Source of the DNA: Thysanoteuthis rhombus
Lineage: Eukaryota; Mollusca; Cephalopoda; Oegopsida; Thysanoteuthidae
Assembly: GCA_963457665.1 (NCBI GenBank)
Contig: OY735237.1
Location: forward strand, 2,818,322-2,882,321
Length of the DNA: 64,000 nt
Reading direction: 5' to 3'
Below, piece by piece: positions 22,246-34,075 of this stretch. The translations under genes and the position numbers were made by a program. Under the pieces are notes generated by a model that was given only the letters and a program-made list of their open reading frames with translations, did not search any database and was not told the DNA's origin. Position 1 is the stretch's first letter. Every line of letters starts with the position of its first letter.

Positions 22246-22535
22246 AAAGATGAGAAGCATGAGGTCATTCAATGCAACCCCTGAATGATACATTCAACTA
22301 CAAGAAATTCCATTCTGTAGTGTTGATGGCATTAGTGAATGTCAACTAAAGATCTTTATACATCAATGTGGGTGTAAATGGAAGGGGTTCAGATGGTGGA
22401 GTCTTCGGAGATTGTTCTATTGGTGAGATCTCCCATACCAGACCCAGAGACCCTACAGATGGTGACAATGAAATTCTCTATGCAATGGTTGGTGATGATA
22501 CCTTTGATCTCAGAACACAGATGATAGACAGATCA
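22246..22535 (+). pseudogene. PIF/Harbinger-type transposase relic (DDE_Tnp_4)
   Basis: Four motifs of the Harbinger DDE domain occur in order. KDEKHEVIQCNP at 22246 matches the DGKH-V-IQCP block with the first catalytic aspartate. FNYKKFHSVVLMALVNVN at about 22292 matches YKG-FHS-VLMALVDA. YINVGVNGRGSDGGVFGDCS at 22359 matches the DVG-NGR-SDGGVF block, but the VDVG aspartate is now Asn. VGDDTFDLRTQM near 22490 matches the GDDAF-L block. A TGA after the first block, a TAA after the second and a frame change before the third show it is dead. In intact elements this domain works with a separate Myb-like protein, which is not visible here. No terminal inverted repeats or target-site duplication were located. 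Confidence 0.75.
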
Positions 22536-22869
22536 TGATTCCTCAATATTTGGCTTACATGTACATGATCTGACTAAAGCAATTTCTTATTGATTCTCTC
22601 AATATACTGGAATGTGCAAAAAAAAAACATTTTTCCTTCCCCGTTAACCATATTTAGGCATCAATTGAAATTCAGCTCCAGTCTTTTATCAGCTAAATAT
22701 TTTAATAACATCAAACATGGTCATGTTATATATCACTGGAATGGTAATTAATGAGCTGATCATTTTTTAATTTTTCTACAAATGAACTAAGTGTCTAATG
22801 TCAAAATAACTGAGTTATAATGATTTTTGTTCATTAAATTTATTCCCTTGCCAATATAATTTCAAAAAT

Positions 22870-23800
22870 AGTTGACAGTAAATAGATTGTGGGTTTAATT
22901 AATCTTGGAGATAAATTTATTGCTGAAGAAAGAATTTCGTCCACTTCGCAACAGTGTATCATGTCATTTTGTTTCTGTTGAGCATGAAAAGTTATTGCCA
23001 TAAACATGAAGTTAAGCATTTAGCACTTTTTCATGGAAATTCCTAATAAACATGTACTCCGTAGTCCAAAGTCTATTAATTTTTAAATTGATTTTTGATG
23101 AGACACATGCATGTATCGTTAAAAAGAGAAATTTATCAGCTTTCTAATGATGTATTATGTCAATTTGTATCTGTCGAGTATCAAAAGTTACAGCCAAAAA
23201 TATGAACCTTCAGTACTTTATTGTCTGACGCCAATGGATTATGGATTTGATTCTTGAGGAGATATGCATATATCATTAGAATGAGGCATTCATCAGCTTT
23301 CTCACAATGTATTATGTCAATTTGTATCTGTTGAATATGGAAAAGTTACAGCCCAAAACATGAAATCAGATTTTTAACATTTTACAAGAGAAAATTCAAG
23401 TATACATTATAGTCCAAAGTTTATGGATAGTGAATTTGAGTAATGATAGTGATATCATTACAAAAAAAAAAAAAAAAAAAAAAAAAATTTATCAGCTTTC
23501 AAAAAGTGTGTTATATCAATTTGTATCTGCTTGGCAGGAAAATTTACGACCAAACAGAGAACCCAGGTATTTAGCATTTTTCGATTTTGAGTATATGTGT
23601 ACCTCTTAGTCCAAAATCTACTGCTAGTAGATTCTATTATTTATGGAGATACATACATATACATCATTTGAAAAAGAATTTCATCAGTTTTCCAACAGTG
23701 TATCTTGTCAATTCATATCTGTTGAACAAAAAAAGTCATATTGAAAAACATGAAGTTGAGTATTTAGAATTTTTCAAGTTTTTTTCTTTTTTTGACAATT
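22870..23800 (+). repeat. Satellite of about 160-200-bp units, five copies
   Basis: The block 'atcagctttc', then 'gtgtattatgtcaatttgta' and 'tctgttga', followed by 'aaaagttacagcc' and 'aaacatgaa', recurs with centres near 22961, 23156, 23313, 23512 and 23704. Spacings are about 157-199 bp. A degraded sixth copy may follow at 23860-23990. A poly-A tract at 23461-23487 sits inside one unit. The units share little with other parts of the window. Confidence 0.75.
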
Positions 23801-24165
23801 TTGCCTCTGCATGACCCCAGTCTAACCAGAATTTTTGAAAAAACATGTTTGCAAAACTTCGATGAGCTCAATTAATAATACCATTAGTAACAGAATTATG
23901 GAACAATTCTGTGTCAAAAGAACATTTCCAGATATTTAGTGTTTTTAGTTCTTCAAATTTTGAGAGAACACACTAAAATTTTAGTCCTTCCCAAAACTAT
24001 TTGAGCAACTATTCAAACCATCGATATACACTTATCAGATAAAGCATATGAAGGTGGATCATGTGGGGGGGAGGGGGGGCACAGTAGGCCCCTGAGCCTC
24101 CCTGTATACCTGGTTTATCATGTTTGTGCTTGGTCAGCAAACGGAAGAAATATAAATAAGAATGA

Positions 24166-24171
24166 CATATA

Positions 24172-24208
<37 letters not shown>
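24166..24208. repeat. (AT)n microsatellite
   Basis: An uninterrupted AT dinucleotide run is broken by one C at 24190. It could form a cruciform. Confidence 0.95.
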
Positions 24209-24209
24209 G

Positions 24210-24839
24210 CATATAACTTGATTTCTGTTGACTTCAGACCAATGATATATTACATTACGATCATATTAGTTTTGACCTACGGAAGACTTGAGCTGAATTT
24301 CAATCAACACCCACAAATGGTAAACGGTCAAAAGAATGCCAAACATGTTTTTGATATCACAGTGTATTAATATATAAGAAATTCATACTGCCTATTTGTG
24401 CTTCATAACTATTACATACTGTGAACAGGAGAAGGGGTACATTGACCATCTGTGTACCTCTTTTAGTACTTTAGGATCAGACATTCAGGAGAAACATCAC
24501 TGACAAAATTTTTCCACCCACCTTGGCAGAAACTGCAAGTTCTCCACATGATTTGGTGTCAAAAATAAATTTTGTAATTTTCACTTATGCTGTAATTTCT
24601 CCTCAAGTACTGAGATTCTAAACTATCTACTTGTGTCTTAATCTGTGATGAGTTGCACATAACTGTATTCTGTTGCTGTGGAACAGAAAGGACAACTTTG
24701 ATTAGGTGGTCCAACTTGTCCTATGGAATTTTCTTTGCAGAGCTAATCTTTACCGAGCAAGTTAGTCTACAATAGTTGTCTTTGACAGCATCTGATAAAC
24801 ATGATCTCTACGTTAATTTAGTCATTGGAAAAGTTGGTT
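24210..24839. other. Intergenic, possibly upstream part of the next pseudogene
   Basis: A plus-strand piece at 24424 reads EQEKGYIDHLCTSFSTLGSD before breaking off. It is protein-like and collinear with the relic at 24840-25540. Otherwise nothing was recognised. Confidence 0.3.
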
Positions 24840-25540
24840 ATAAAGTCATCAGCGTAAAGCTCCTTCGAGATGAAAATGGTTGAAAATATAAATGCAAGAC
24901 CAATTGTACAACATATGTTCGGGAAAGAAAATCTCAGAGGTGTTTCGAAAGACCTGTAGATTCCCCAAACTCTGATCCAATTCAGAAATCCTGCACATCT
25001 GAGGGGCAAAGTTTGCTTGAACTGTTGATTGAACGTTCAAACAAGAACAAGAAAAGGAGAAATGACAGTATCAAAGAATATAGTGCAGGGAAGGGGGGCA
25101 CCTATGCAGATGAAGAACCTGGAGGATGAAGACAGCTTTCAAGGGGATGACAGCGCTGCTACTGAAAATATCGCGGATATAGATCTACGGCCCAATTTTG
25201 CTAACCATAGGTCTCCAATATCTGGCACTCTATGATCTGGTGAAATTGGTTGTCGAGAAGTCTTATGATTTTTACAGTACCCTGCAGTAAATTTCTCAAT
25301 GCACCCACCTCCCAGTCAACATTTCAAACATTGACAAAGAGAATGTTGTCATGTGCTTGCCCCCACCAAAGTCAGCAAGAGAAACATGCCAAGTCAATTC
25401 TACATCTTCCTGTTGATTTGACCGCCATGATGTTAACAGAGAAATTCTGAGTAGGGCCTACTTTGTATGAAAGAATGACAATCAACTCATACAAGACTGT
25501 ATAAGAAATTTAGAGTCAATAAAATACAAATTGAAACTGA
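24840..25540 (+). pseudogene. Frameshifted pseudogene of unknown protein
   Basis: Four plus-strand pieces in different frames follow each other with little overlap. At 24862: MKMVENINARPIVQHMFGKE and so on to a stop. Near 24955-25120: DSPNSDPIQKSCTSEGQSLL, ELLIERSNKNKKRRNDSIK. Near 25110-25232: NLEDEDSFQGDDSAATENIA. Near 25220-25500: LALYDLVKLVVEKSYDFYST, a stop, ISNIDKENVVMCLPPPKSAR, a stop, FDRHDVNREILSRAYF. The sequence looks less AT-rich than its surroundings and has acidic and basic clusters typical of real protein. Introns are not needed to connect the pieces, which favours a processed pseudogene. I do not recognise the parent. Individual frames are short, so chance cannot be fully excluded. 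Confidence 0.4.
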
Positions 25541-26939
25541 TTTACATCTGTAAATTTTAAATGTATTCAAAAGGTTTTAGAACCAGAATTTATGTATTTC
25601 TTTCACTTTTTTGTCACACATTTTGACCAACGTTTACAAATCTTAATCTCCCCTTCTACAACACTCTTTGGGAAAGACTTGATACCAGCAAATTCTGAGC
25701 AAGAGTCACAAAAGCTGTTACGCGACTCCCAAAAGGCTGAAAAGTAAACCTATGTGTCTCACTCACCCATATTCAACCTGTTTGAACTTTTGTTTTCTAA
25801 TTTCAATGCTTGCTGACCACCAGGCAACAGTTACTAAAGAATAATGAAACTTGTTTGATTTATAATACTGAACTAGACCTTCACTTTCCGTCTGGCATAC
25901 AGAAATACAGCTTCAAAGTATTCTAGTGAAGGTTGCTTCTTTGATATTACTAAAAATGTTTGATGAAGATTTGATTCTTAAAACATCACAGTTTGATGAG
26001 AATTTGTTCTCTTCCAATCCATCAAAGACTCAAATAATCAAAAAAATTTGTTAGTTCAAAAAAAAAAAAAGAAAAAAAAAATTAAAATATTTTTATTAAA
26101 ACTGACAAATTTGCGTGAGGTATCATGGACTGAGAGCATAAAACATTATTTGCTTGAGAGAAAAATATTTGACTTGAACCATTTTTCATAGAAAATTTTG
26201 ATGCAGCTATCCTTGTTTCAATTAAATTGTAATCAAATTATGACTAGCTTTTCATTAGAAAAATGATTCAGCTAAAAGAAAATTGGAATCAAAATCAAAT
26301 AAGTAGATTTTGTTTACTCTTCAGTAACACTGATGTACAAGGTGATGTCATTTGGTGTCAAGTAAGGATGTGACCTTTTCAATAGGATCAAATAGGGGAG
26401 GGCTTTTCTACTCAAGATCCCAGAGATTAACAGTTTAAATTTCGAGAAAATAAGAGACATAACATTAATATCGCTAGTAAAGAAATATAATTTTTTGCAT
26501 TATGGTTTTAGTTTCAAGTCAGCTACAAAAGTCTAAATGATGGATGAATGTTTACATCAAAATATACAGAAGGTGGTTATAGAAGGAAAATTGAGCTACA
26601 AAGATATGAGGAATAATTGGGGGGGAGGGCAGCCCCAGTCAGGCATTATGAAAGACACACGTGACAAAGTGATACTTGACCCTACAAAGTCTTACTTTAT
26701 ATTTATTTTCTTTTTTTTGCTTTTCAACTAATTCATAGAGATTTTGGAAGATATTTTTTCAATATTGTTTGAATTTCTTCTCTCAAAATATTCATCATCA
26801 TAAAAGTGTAAGAATCTGGTTAGACTCGTCAGATTTTCTTTTGAAAACGGAGAGGTTTATCCCAAGGTTTCAGTAGTGTGCCATGCTGGAATTGGGTTGC
26901 TATATCCAACATTTTATCTTTTAATATGTCTACAAATGA
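25541..26939. other. AT-rich intergenic stretch
   Basis: No gene seen. A tract of A runs lies at 26059-26082. Confidence 0.5.
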
Positions 26940-26949
26940 TAAGGAAGGG

Positions 26950-26990
26950 ATAGTGTGATGGAAAAGTTAGTTTCATGCCTTTCTTGAAGG
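26950..26990 (-). repeat. Isolated copy of the ATG micro-exon core
   Basis: 'aaaagttagtttcatgcctt' here matches the core of the conserved block at ZNF-A (8262-8282) and ZNF-B (31335-31355), without the flanking 50-bp blocks. It lies downstream of ZNF-B, so it could be a stray duplicate or a remnant of a lost gene copy. Confidence 0.4.
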
Positions 26991-26999
26991 CATTAGTGG

Positions 27000-28950
27000 T
27001 AAAGACACAACTTTCTTGACTAGAATCAGAACTTGATTCATTGATTGCATTTGCTAACCATGAGGCCACTTCACACTTTCATGAGAAAATAAGGGATGTT
27101 CAAACCTCTATTTTATGAGAAAATAAAGAAAGCAAAGACTTAAATCATAGGTAACATCTTCCATATATTCCTTTCAAATAACCCAAATTGAATATGATTT
27201 AGCAAATCAGAAGTTAATCTCTAAAGTATTTGAGGATAATCAACAATTCCTACAGGTTTAACAGATTGCTCACTGGCCTCCAACCACATTTTTCAGTTCT
27301 GATGAAAATCAATTGTTGAGTACCAGTGAATCTACATTTTCTTTCTTCATGAATTAAAATTAAAAGAACAAAGAAAAGGATTCAACATTAATTTTCAAAA
27401 GGGATGAAGACCTGTTCTTCCCCTCACTGTATTAGTTTTTTTGAGGAATATCTATAACTTTTTGAATCATATTTTCAATATAGAATAGTGTATTACATCA
27501 CAATTCAAATTTCCTTTCTAATAACACACAAAACAAAGGAAACAAAAGAGGAAAAAAAATAAACACAAACATCTAAATATGGACCTAAATGAAAAAAATA
27601 ACTTTGGACAATAAATTTAACTTATTTTGATGGAGTAAATAATGCATTTTCTCATGCTCAACAAGACTAGGTTTTAAAATTCAATTGAGGCAGTTACAAA
27701 ATGACTGAATTATGTTTGGGTGTTCAGATCGCTGTATTAGGTTTGTATGGAGTAGTAATCACACCTTCATTTTTTCACAATGTATAAGTCGTGTATCTGC
27801 TGTGAACTCGGATTTCATATCTTGTTCGAGGAAAGCATGCACCCCACTCTCTATGTGGTTTTTGCATTTCAGTATTTTTCAGAATATCTCCTTCTCACTT
27901 TGATTCTGACCTCCTATCGAGCTTTCCATTTTCATCGTCCATTCCTTCCAAAAGGAAGAGGTGGGGGGCAAACCAACTTTTACAGAATTCTATACGGAGA
28001 AGGATTGGTGGAAAAGGAGGTTGGAAAAAACTACAGATATACTATGGTATATTCAGAAAACTCAATCAGCAGACCAAATTATTTTTTTTTTGTGGCAACC
28101 ACTGATCGCAAACAAGAAGCTGATAAACTTAGGATGGCCCAAGAGATATAATGCGCAAAGCTCAATAAGAGGTCACCAGATAAACACGAAGTCAATTCTC
28201 AGTCTGTTGATCAAGTTCTTTCAGAAGCTTACTCTAAGCTTATTATTCTCAAATATAGTTAGTCATGAAGTCAAAGCAGAGATAAGGAGACATTCCCCAG
28301 AACATAAAAACATGATGTGACATGTATGAGAGCAGTATGCACATGCTCATTAAGACGCGATCACAGACACAAGCAGACAGCCAGGGGCACATAACCAAAA
28401 CATTGAGGAGAATCTAAAAAACAAAGATAAGGAAATTAGAACAAACCACTCAAAAAAAAAAAAAAAAAAAATTTTCAATTCATAAACTTAAAATATCTTC
28501 TCAGCAGCAATTTTTCTGGGAAAGCAAATGTACAAGAACAACATCTTAAATATATCGCTCCACTGAATTTCAATCCAGAGTTTTATTGATATCCAAAATC
28601 AAAAACATTTTAATAAAAGATAGTTCAACAATCTTAGCAAGAAAAACATTCACAGACACAGAGTGTAATCTTTGTAGAAGTAAGTACGCAGAATATTTCA
28701 AAGATATCACCATGAACAGGATTTTAGATCATTTCATCAAAACAGAAAAAGATTTCACAGGATAATAAGTCAAAGTTTTCCAACTTCCTTTAAAATCGTG
28801 CACCATCTAATATATTGATTTTAACCCATCATGAAAATGATATTAATCAAAAGGATCTGCAAAGCTAAATACACTAAAAATACGATAGAGTAAAATATAC
28901 AGATAGATTACAGCATAAGATTATGATTTCTTCTCAAAATCAATGTCTAT
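27000..28950. other. 3' flank of ZNF-B, no gene assigned
   Basis: Plus-strand frames at 27712-28320 overlap in several phases (for example GKNYRYTMVYSENSISRPN and DRKQEADKLRMAQEI). They could be decayed coding DNA, but no family fits. A poly-A run at 28451-28471 follows. The rest is AT-rich. Confidence 0.35.
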
Positions 28951-28959
28951 GGATACAAA

Positions 28960-29587
28960 CAGTGACTTCTGTGAAATATCATAGCCACGAACATCAGAAG
29001 AGCATTCATCTCCTGGGTGTATTCACATTTGTCCTCTCAAATCATATCATATCATTGAAAATGAATGACCAAATTTTTCACTAAACCATGATTTCTTTCC
29101 AGTATGTAGTTTTTTATTTACTGCATCAAAACTGACTTCTCTATAAAAAGTGACAAGATACAGGAGTATGTTTTCCATTTATTGGCTGTCACAATATGTT
29201 GCTAAATTGAATTGTTTGAAGATAAAGATCTCAAAAGATTTGAAAACTTCCAAAAGATTATAGATTTTCTTCAGCGTGTGTCTGCATACGCAGCAATAAA
29301 CTGGATTTTACTGTAAATGAAACGACACAAGATCCACAAAAATATAAATTCCCTTCCATGTGTTTGCAAATAATTTTGTGAAAAATCGAAATCTACATAC
29401 ATTGCAAGTACATGGTTTCTCTGAAGATCATGCTTGCATATGTTGCATTAACTGATGGGAATGGGAGAAAAAAGGTGTGCACACTCCACTAGAGTGGATT
29501 CTTTCCCTGTGTCTTCATGTTGTACGAAAAAAGGATTTCAATAAATAATCAGATCCACAGACTTCACAAGGATGCTACCAATGAATT
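28960..29587 (-). pseudogene. Decayed 3' fingers of ZNF-B
   Basis: Minus-strand sequence keeps the rhythm of the finger array, with corrupted copies of 'cacaagaatatggct' and 'gcatatg' (for example at 29010-29030, 29285-29300, 29420-29450, 29540-29580), but with many indels and stops. It directly follows the intact array. The decayed part is at least seven finger lengths long, so the ancestral array was much larger. Confidence 0.65.
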
Positions 29588-30667
29588 TCATTTCTTTCCC
29601 TTGTGCAATAGCATGTGACGTGTCAAATTTGACACCTGTGCAAAAGAAGAGCCACACACTTCACAAGAATATGGCTTCTCACCAGTGTGTGTTCGCATAT
29701 GTTGGTTCAAATTTGACTTCACTGAAAAAGAAGAGTCACACACTTCGCAAGTATATGGTTTAGCACCCGAGTGTGTTCGCATATGTTGTTTCAAATTCGA
29801 CTTCCCTGAAAAAGAGGACCCACATATACTACAAGGATATGGCTGCTCTCCAGTGTGTGTTCGTTTATGTTTGGTTAAAACTGAATTCACGGTAAAGGAA
29901 GAACCACACACGTCACAGGTATATGGCTTTTCTCCAGTATGTCTTCGCATATGCACCATTAAATGAGAATTACGAGAGAAACATGAGCCACACACTTCAC
30001 AAGAATGAGCTTTCTCTCCAGTGTGTGTTTTCATATGTTGGTTTAAAGCTGTCTTCTGTGAGAATGAAGACCCGCACACTTCACAAGAATATGGCTTCTC
30101 TCCAGTGTGTGTTCGAATATGACGGATCAAATCTGCATTACCTGAAAAGGAAGAGCCACACATCTCACAAGAATATGGCTTATCTCCACTGTGTCTTCGC
30201 ATATGTTGTTTCAAACTGGACTTCTGAGAAAAAGCAGAACCACACACTTCACAAGAATATGGCTTCTCTCCAGTGTGCGTTCGTATATGCACCAACAAAT
30301 GCGACTTTCGTGTAAAGGAAGAATCACACACTTCACAAGAAAATGGTTTCTCTCCAGTGTGTGTTTGCATATGCACAACCAAATGCGACTTTCGTGAAAA
30401 AGAGAAGTCACACACTTCACAAGAATATGGCTTCTCTCCAGTGTGTGTTCGCTTATGTTGGTTCAAATTCCACTTCTGTGAAAAGCAAGTACCACACACT
30501 TCACAAGAAAATGGTTTTTCTCCAGTGTGTGTTTGCATATGCACAACCAAATCTGATTTCTGTGTACAAGAAAATCCACACCGTTTACAAGTATATGGTT
30601 TTCTATCCATTATGGTTTTTTTTTTTTTAAATTCTACTATGAAATATTTTACTTCCACAAGTTTCAA
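29588..30667 (-). CDS. C2H2 zinc-finger array protein ZNF-B (12 fingers)
   Basis: The 359-residue frame holds twelve complete C2H2 fingers with TGEKP-type linkers, preceded by a short basic leader (residues 1-24, with FKKKK). Expected role: nuclear sequence-specific DNA binding. Finger 1 is atypical (CKRCGFSC). Others keep CEVCGSSFS or variants such as CDVCGSSFT and CSICGSSFS. Helix contacts include Q-S-D-V, R-S-H-V, Q-S-S-Q, G-A-D-R and V-S-N-Q, so binding specificity should differ from ZNF-A. Several linkers are degraded (SGDKP, TGEKA, TGEQP, SGAKP). The C-terminus ends KGKK after finger 12. No effector domain is seen. The leader is read from degenerate upstream finger sequence, so the true start may be M at residue 1 or the second Met at residue 20. 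The promoter is proposed at 34388-34555. Confidence 0.85.
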   Translation of the reverse strand: MKLVEVKYFIVEFKKKKTIMDRKPYTCKRCGFSCTQKSDLVVHMQTHTGEKPFSCEVCGTCFSQKWNLNQHKRTHTGEKPYSCEVCDFSFSRKSHLVVHMQTHTGEKPFSCEVCDSSFTRKSHLLVHIRTHTGEKPYSCEVCGSAFSQKSSLKQHMRRHSGDKPYSCEMCGSSFSGNADLIRHIRTHTGEKPYSCEVCGSSFSQKTALNQHMKTHTGEKAHSCEVCGSCFSRNSHLMVHMRRHTGEKPYTCDVCGSSFTVNSVLTKHKRTHTGEQPYPCSICGSSFSGKSNLKQHMRTHSGAKPYTCEVCDSSFSVKSNLNQHMRTHTGEKPYSCEVCGSSFAQVSNLTRHMLLHKGKK

Positions 30668-31032
30668 AACAATTTTCTCTAAAGCAGCTCTTTATGTTTC
30701 ATCTTTTTGAGTTCATGAAGAAAAACTAATGTAACATTCAAATTCAGCAAATTATTCAAGTTGATAGGAAGGAAAATACACACACTGAAGATGAATATTT
30801 CTTTCCAGTTTGTGATATATATTGCCTCAAATTTGACTTCAGTAGAAAGGAAGAGTCACACACTTAACAAGAATATGGCTTGCCACCAGTGCGTCATTTC
30901 AAATGTTGTCCTTGACTTCATCAAGTTCACAAAATCAACACAGTTCGCAAGAGTATGATTTCCCTCCTGTACTAGTTTTCAAGCGTATTTTCAAAATTAC
31001 ACTATAAAACAATTTTATTTCTGCTGGAACAT
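30668..31032 (-). pseudogene. Splice acceptor and decayed 5' fingers of the ZNF-B exon
   Basis: The acceptor TTACAG (AG at 31033-31034) is followed by 'atgttccagcag'. One frame then reads VPAEIKLFYSVILKIRLKTS, then TGGKSYSCELC and TGA, clearly the linker and first half of a finger ended by a stop. Further corrupted finger text follows (CDSSFLLKSNLRQ-like) up to the intact start. It demonstrates loss of the original N-terminal fingers. Confidence 0.7.
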
Positions 31033-31269
31033 CTGTAACAAAAAAAAAATAAATAAAATAAATAAAGAAATGAATAAACTTAATGTACTGTATATTAATT
31101 AAAAAAATTACATTAATCACTTTATTTAAATAGAACTAGTAGAATCCAATTTTCATAATTAAATTTCTTTTATGAACAATGTTCTTCAAAGAATAATTTC
31201 TCCATTAAAACTTCAGTCTTTAGATGAGGTTGACAATTCATTAGTCTTGGGTAATTCGTTGGATCCGTC

Positions 31270-31430
31270 TCCTGTCAAACATTTATATTGCTTTTATTGT
31301 ATCAACATTTGAGACACTTCAAAGATATACCTGAAGAAAAGAGTTAGTTTCATGCCTTACCTAAGTCAAAGATTAATATTGCTTTTATTGTATCAACACT
31401 AATATGGAAGACAGCGAAAAACACTTCTAA
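31270..31430 (-). other. Conserved intron block with ATG micro-exon candidate (ZNF-B)
   Basis: Same two-copy block structure as at ZNF-A. The central segment reads ATGAAACTAACTCTTTTC, then TTCAG|GTATAT. Here the part encoding LSHQ is deleted, and the donor-like GTAT directly follows. It keeps 'taaggc' before the ATG. Confidence 0.5.
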
Positions 31431-32555
31431 AGGCAATATACAAAAATATGTATTTCAATTCATTATAACTCAACATAGCCTTCCTTCCATAATTTTATAC
31501 AGTGGGGGGAAAAAAAACAAAAAAAAAAAATAGCGAAATTAATACTTTGAAAGCAAAAGAAAAAATTTCTTTGAATTATTATTCATATTCCCAAATATGC
31601 ATGAGTTCAACAGTTTCATCAATAAGGCTGTAGAACCAATGAATATACCAAAAAAATTTATAATGAGAATCAACAGTATTTCCATAAGACCAAATATTGA
31701 TTCCCTAATAACTACAAGTACTAGATTGTAATCAAATCACATCCCACCAGAATAAATGTTTTTTATCAGTGGTTGTGTCATGAAACCCAGAATATTTATT
31801 GATGCTTGATTGTTGTGATCCATATAATGATTGAGATATTTGTATTGTATGAATTTAAACCATATCTATGTACACTTCACTATGACTTCACCTACAGAAA
31901 CAGACACTTCAAACATTCATTAAACAATGAGATAAAATAATATATTTTTCATGTTCCTGAAAAGAATGGAAAGCTGCATTCACCAGCAATATTGAAACAA
32001 ATTTCAACAGAAGTGAAGGACTTTTAAATACAAGAGAAGCAATTATAAAAGATTCAAACTTCAAACCACTGTCTTTAACAAAAGTAATTGATATAAGAAA
32101 AACAATGCTTGTAAAACTAGTAATATGAGACCCATCAATAGAATAATAAACAATTATAAAAGATCCAACATCAGTCATCTATGACAAAAATATACTTATT
32201 TTTACCTAATTCTATAATAAAAAATTGTTCATTAGAATTTGAATCATCAAATACGGCATTATAATTGTTTTATTGATAAACTAAAATCTGCCAGAAAAAA
32301 GTCAAATTCTTCATTTTTAAATAATAAAATCTTTTTCTCCATGAAGTTTTGACCAAAAAAAAAAAAAAAATGTGATAAAAAACGTCCTAAATTATGCTTC
32401 TGATGTTCAAAATCAGGCATTTGTTTTTGTGGTGTTGTTACCACTGTATATAAAGATTTGCATCAGAAAAGCTGAAGCGAAACACATCCAGATTTCTACC
32501 AAAATTTAACAAAAGATCAGATTTCAATAAAATTTTCAGTACTTATTCATTCACC
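31431..32555 (-). other. ZNF-B intron, paralogous to the ZNF-A intron
   Basis: The blocks at 31735-32150 match 8700-9110 in order and orientation. No coding frame was recognised. The minus frame 31909-32178 has no family signature. Confidence 0.6.
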
Positions 32556-32559
32556 TCTG

Positions 32560-32730
32560 CCAACCAAGTTGGGAGAGGTATATGTATTCACTCCAGTTTG
32601 TCTATCCACCCAAACAATATCTTCAAGTTTTCTCTATGATTTTCAATGACCTTCTTCTATTATTTAGAAGGGCACGATATGAGCAAGGAAAGAATTGAAT
32701 AATTTTGGGACAGACTCAAAAATTTGTACA
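32560..32730 (+). repeat. SINE-like core repeat, copy 4
   Basis: It begins 'cacctctgccaaccaagtt' and continues with 'ttttcaatgacc', 'gcaaggaaagaattgaata' and 'attttgggacaga'. This is the longest copy and shows the likely 5' part of the unit. Confidence 0.5.
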
Positions 32731-34069
32731 GTTACCACCCTTTGCATCAAGGCTATATTCCAACACAACTCCTTTAATCAGTTAAGAGCTAATTCCTTCG
32801 CTTCCCTTTTAAAAGTTACTTTTTCTTAGAGAGGAAAATCAGATTCAGTCAAAGCAGTTCATACTACATAGGGGGAACATTTTTTCATTATTTTTTTTGT
32901 TATTTTGAGAAATTAAATTACTCATTAACTAATTTCTATCCAATATATTTATACAACAGCTTTCTTTTCCATCAACACAAATATCAATCATGATGTCATT
33001 TGTGAGAATTCCTATGAACCTCACACTAGCACAGCCAGCGAGTGATAAAGAATTGGCAACTCATTACATTGAGAAAGCTATTCAAGAAACTATTTTTGTA
33101 GGAAATTGACCGTATTCAAGTTATTGAAATCCAATGAGCCAATGGTTTTATTAGAGATCTCGGAATAGAAAATTTCAGCCTGAAAAAGGTACGCTTTTTA
33201 TGCCTTGAAGGTAACACGGACCAGCTTCCATTCGGCTGGAGAAGAACCATTAGGGGAACAAGTTACCAAGGAGTCACCGAGTGGGTGCCATACAAATTTA
33301 CTTTGAGTCGTATCTATTGTTACCTAACACAACCTCCCGCATCCCCCAATGGAAGGGATTCATGTACCATCATTGGAAACACAAGCCTCAGCTAGTTTCT
33401 TTACTTCTTAAAGGCCTGTTTTTTGATACTCTGAGCTAGACCTCTATTTCAGCTTTTGCCCCCTAAGTATGTTCAAATACTTTTTGCCAGAATTCCATTT
33501 GTGGAAACCTGCAGCGTCTTACTCATGGAAAAACCTGTCTGGTTTCGCTTTTACCTTTAATATAAAGAACTGTGGAGAGGCTAGATCGCGATAAAGGAGA
33601 ACTCAATTACTATTACAGACAAAGTGAAGATGTTATTTCTCAAACACTTGCAGAGACATTTTGATTAATAATAAAATATTATGGAATTCCCCTTTTTTCT
33701 GGAGATAAGACCTGCTCGTTTTTCTTTTTTTCTTGGTATTGCCTCTGATATTGTCAACTAGGGACAATATTTTAAAGCAGCCCCTATAATTATTTTCTTC
33801 ACAATTTGGAGAAAAAAATTTCCACAAAAGTAATCATACGTTTGAAGAATACTGAATTAAAGACTGTCAAAAATCACTACATGTATATTCTGATTCTCTA
33901 GACTAGAGGTATACGTTGTGGCCCGATATTACCTATCAGTAGATTGTACACTTCAAAGATTAACTAAATTCTATTGTTCACAACTCAATTTATATCACAT
34001 TCTACTACATAATTTTGCTTATAATTATATTCTATTGTTTACATTTTCAAAATTCATTAATTTTTTAAT
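32731..34069. other. ZNF-B first intron, mostly unassigned
   Basis: No gene seen. The part at 33190-33560 looks less AT-rich and may be an old insertion, but no open frame or repeat partner was found. Confidence 0.45.
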
Positions 34070-34075
34070 GAGCCC

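Noticed and set aside
27961-28320. RNase H-like LINE fragment (TDILWYIQKTQS resembling WYTDGSKT)
   Set aside because: Only a few residues agree and the following RNase H motifs are missing. Left as unassigned.
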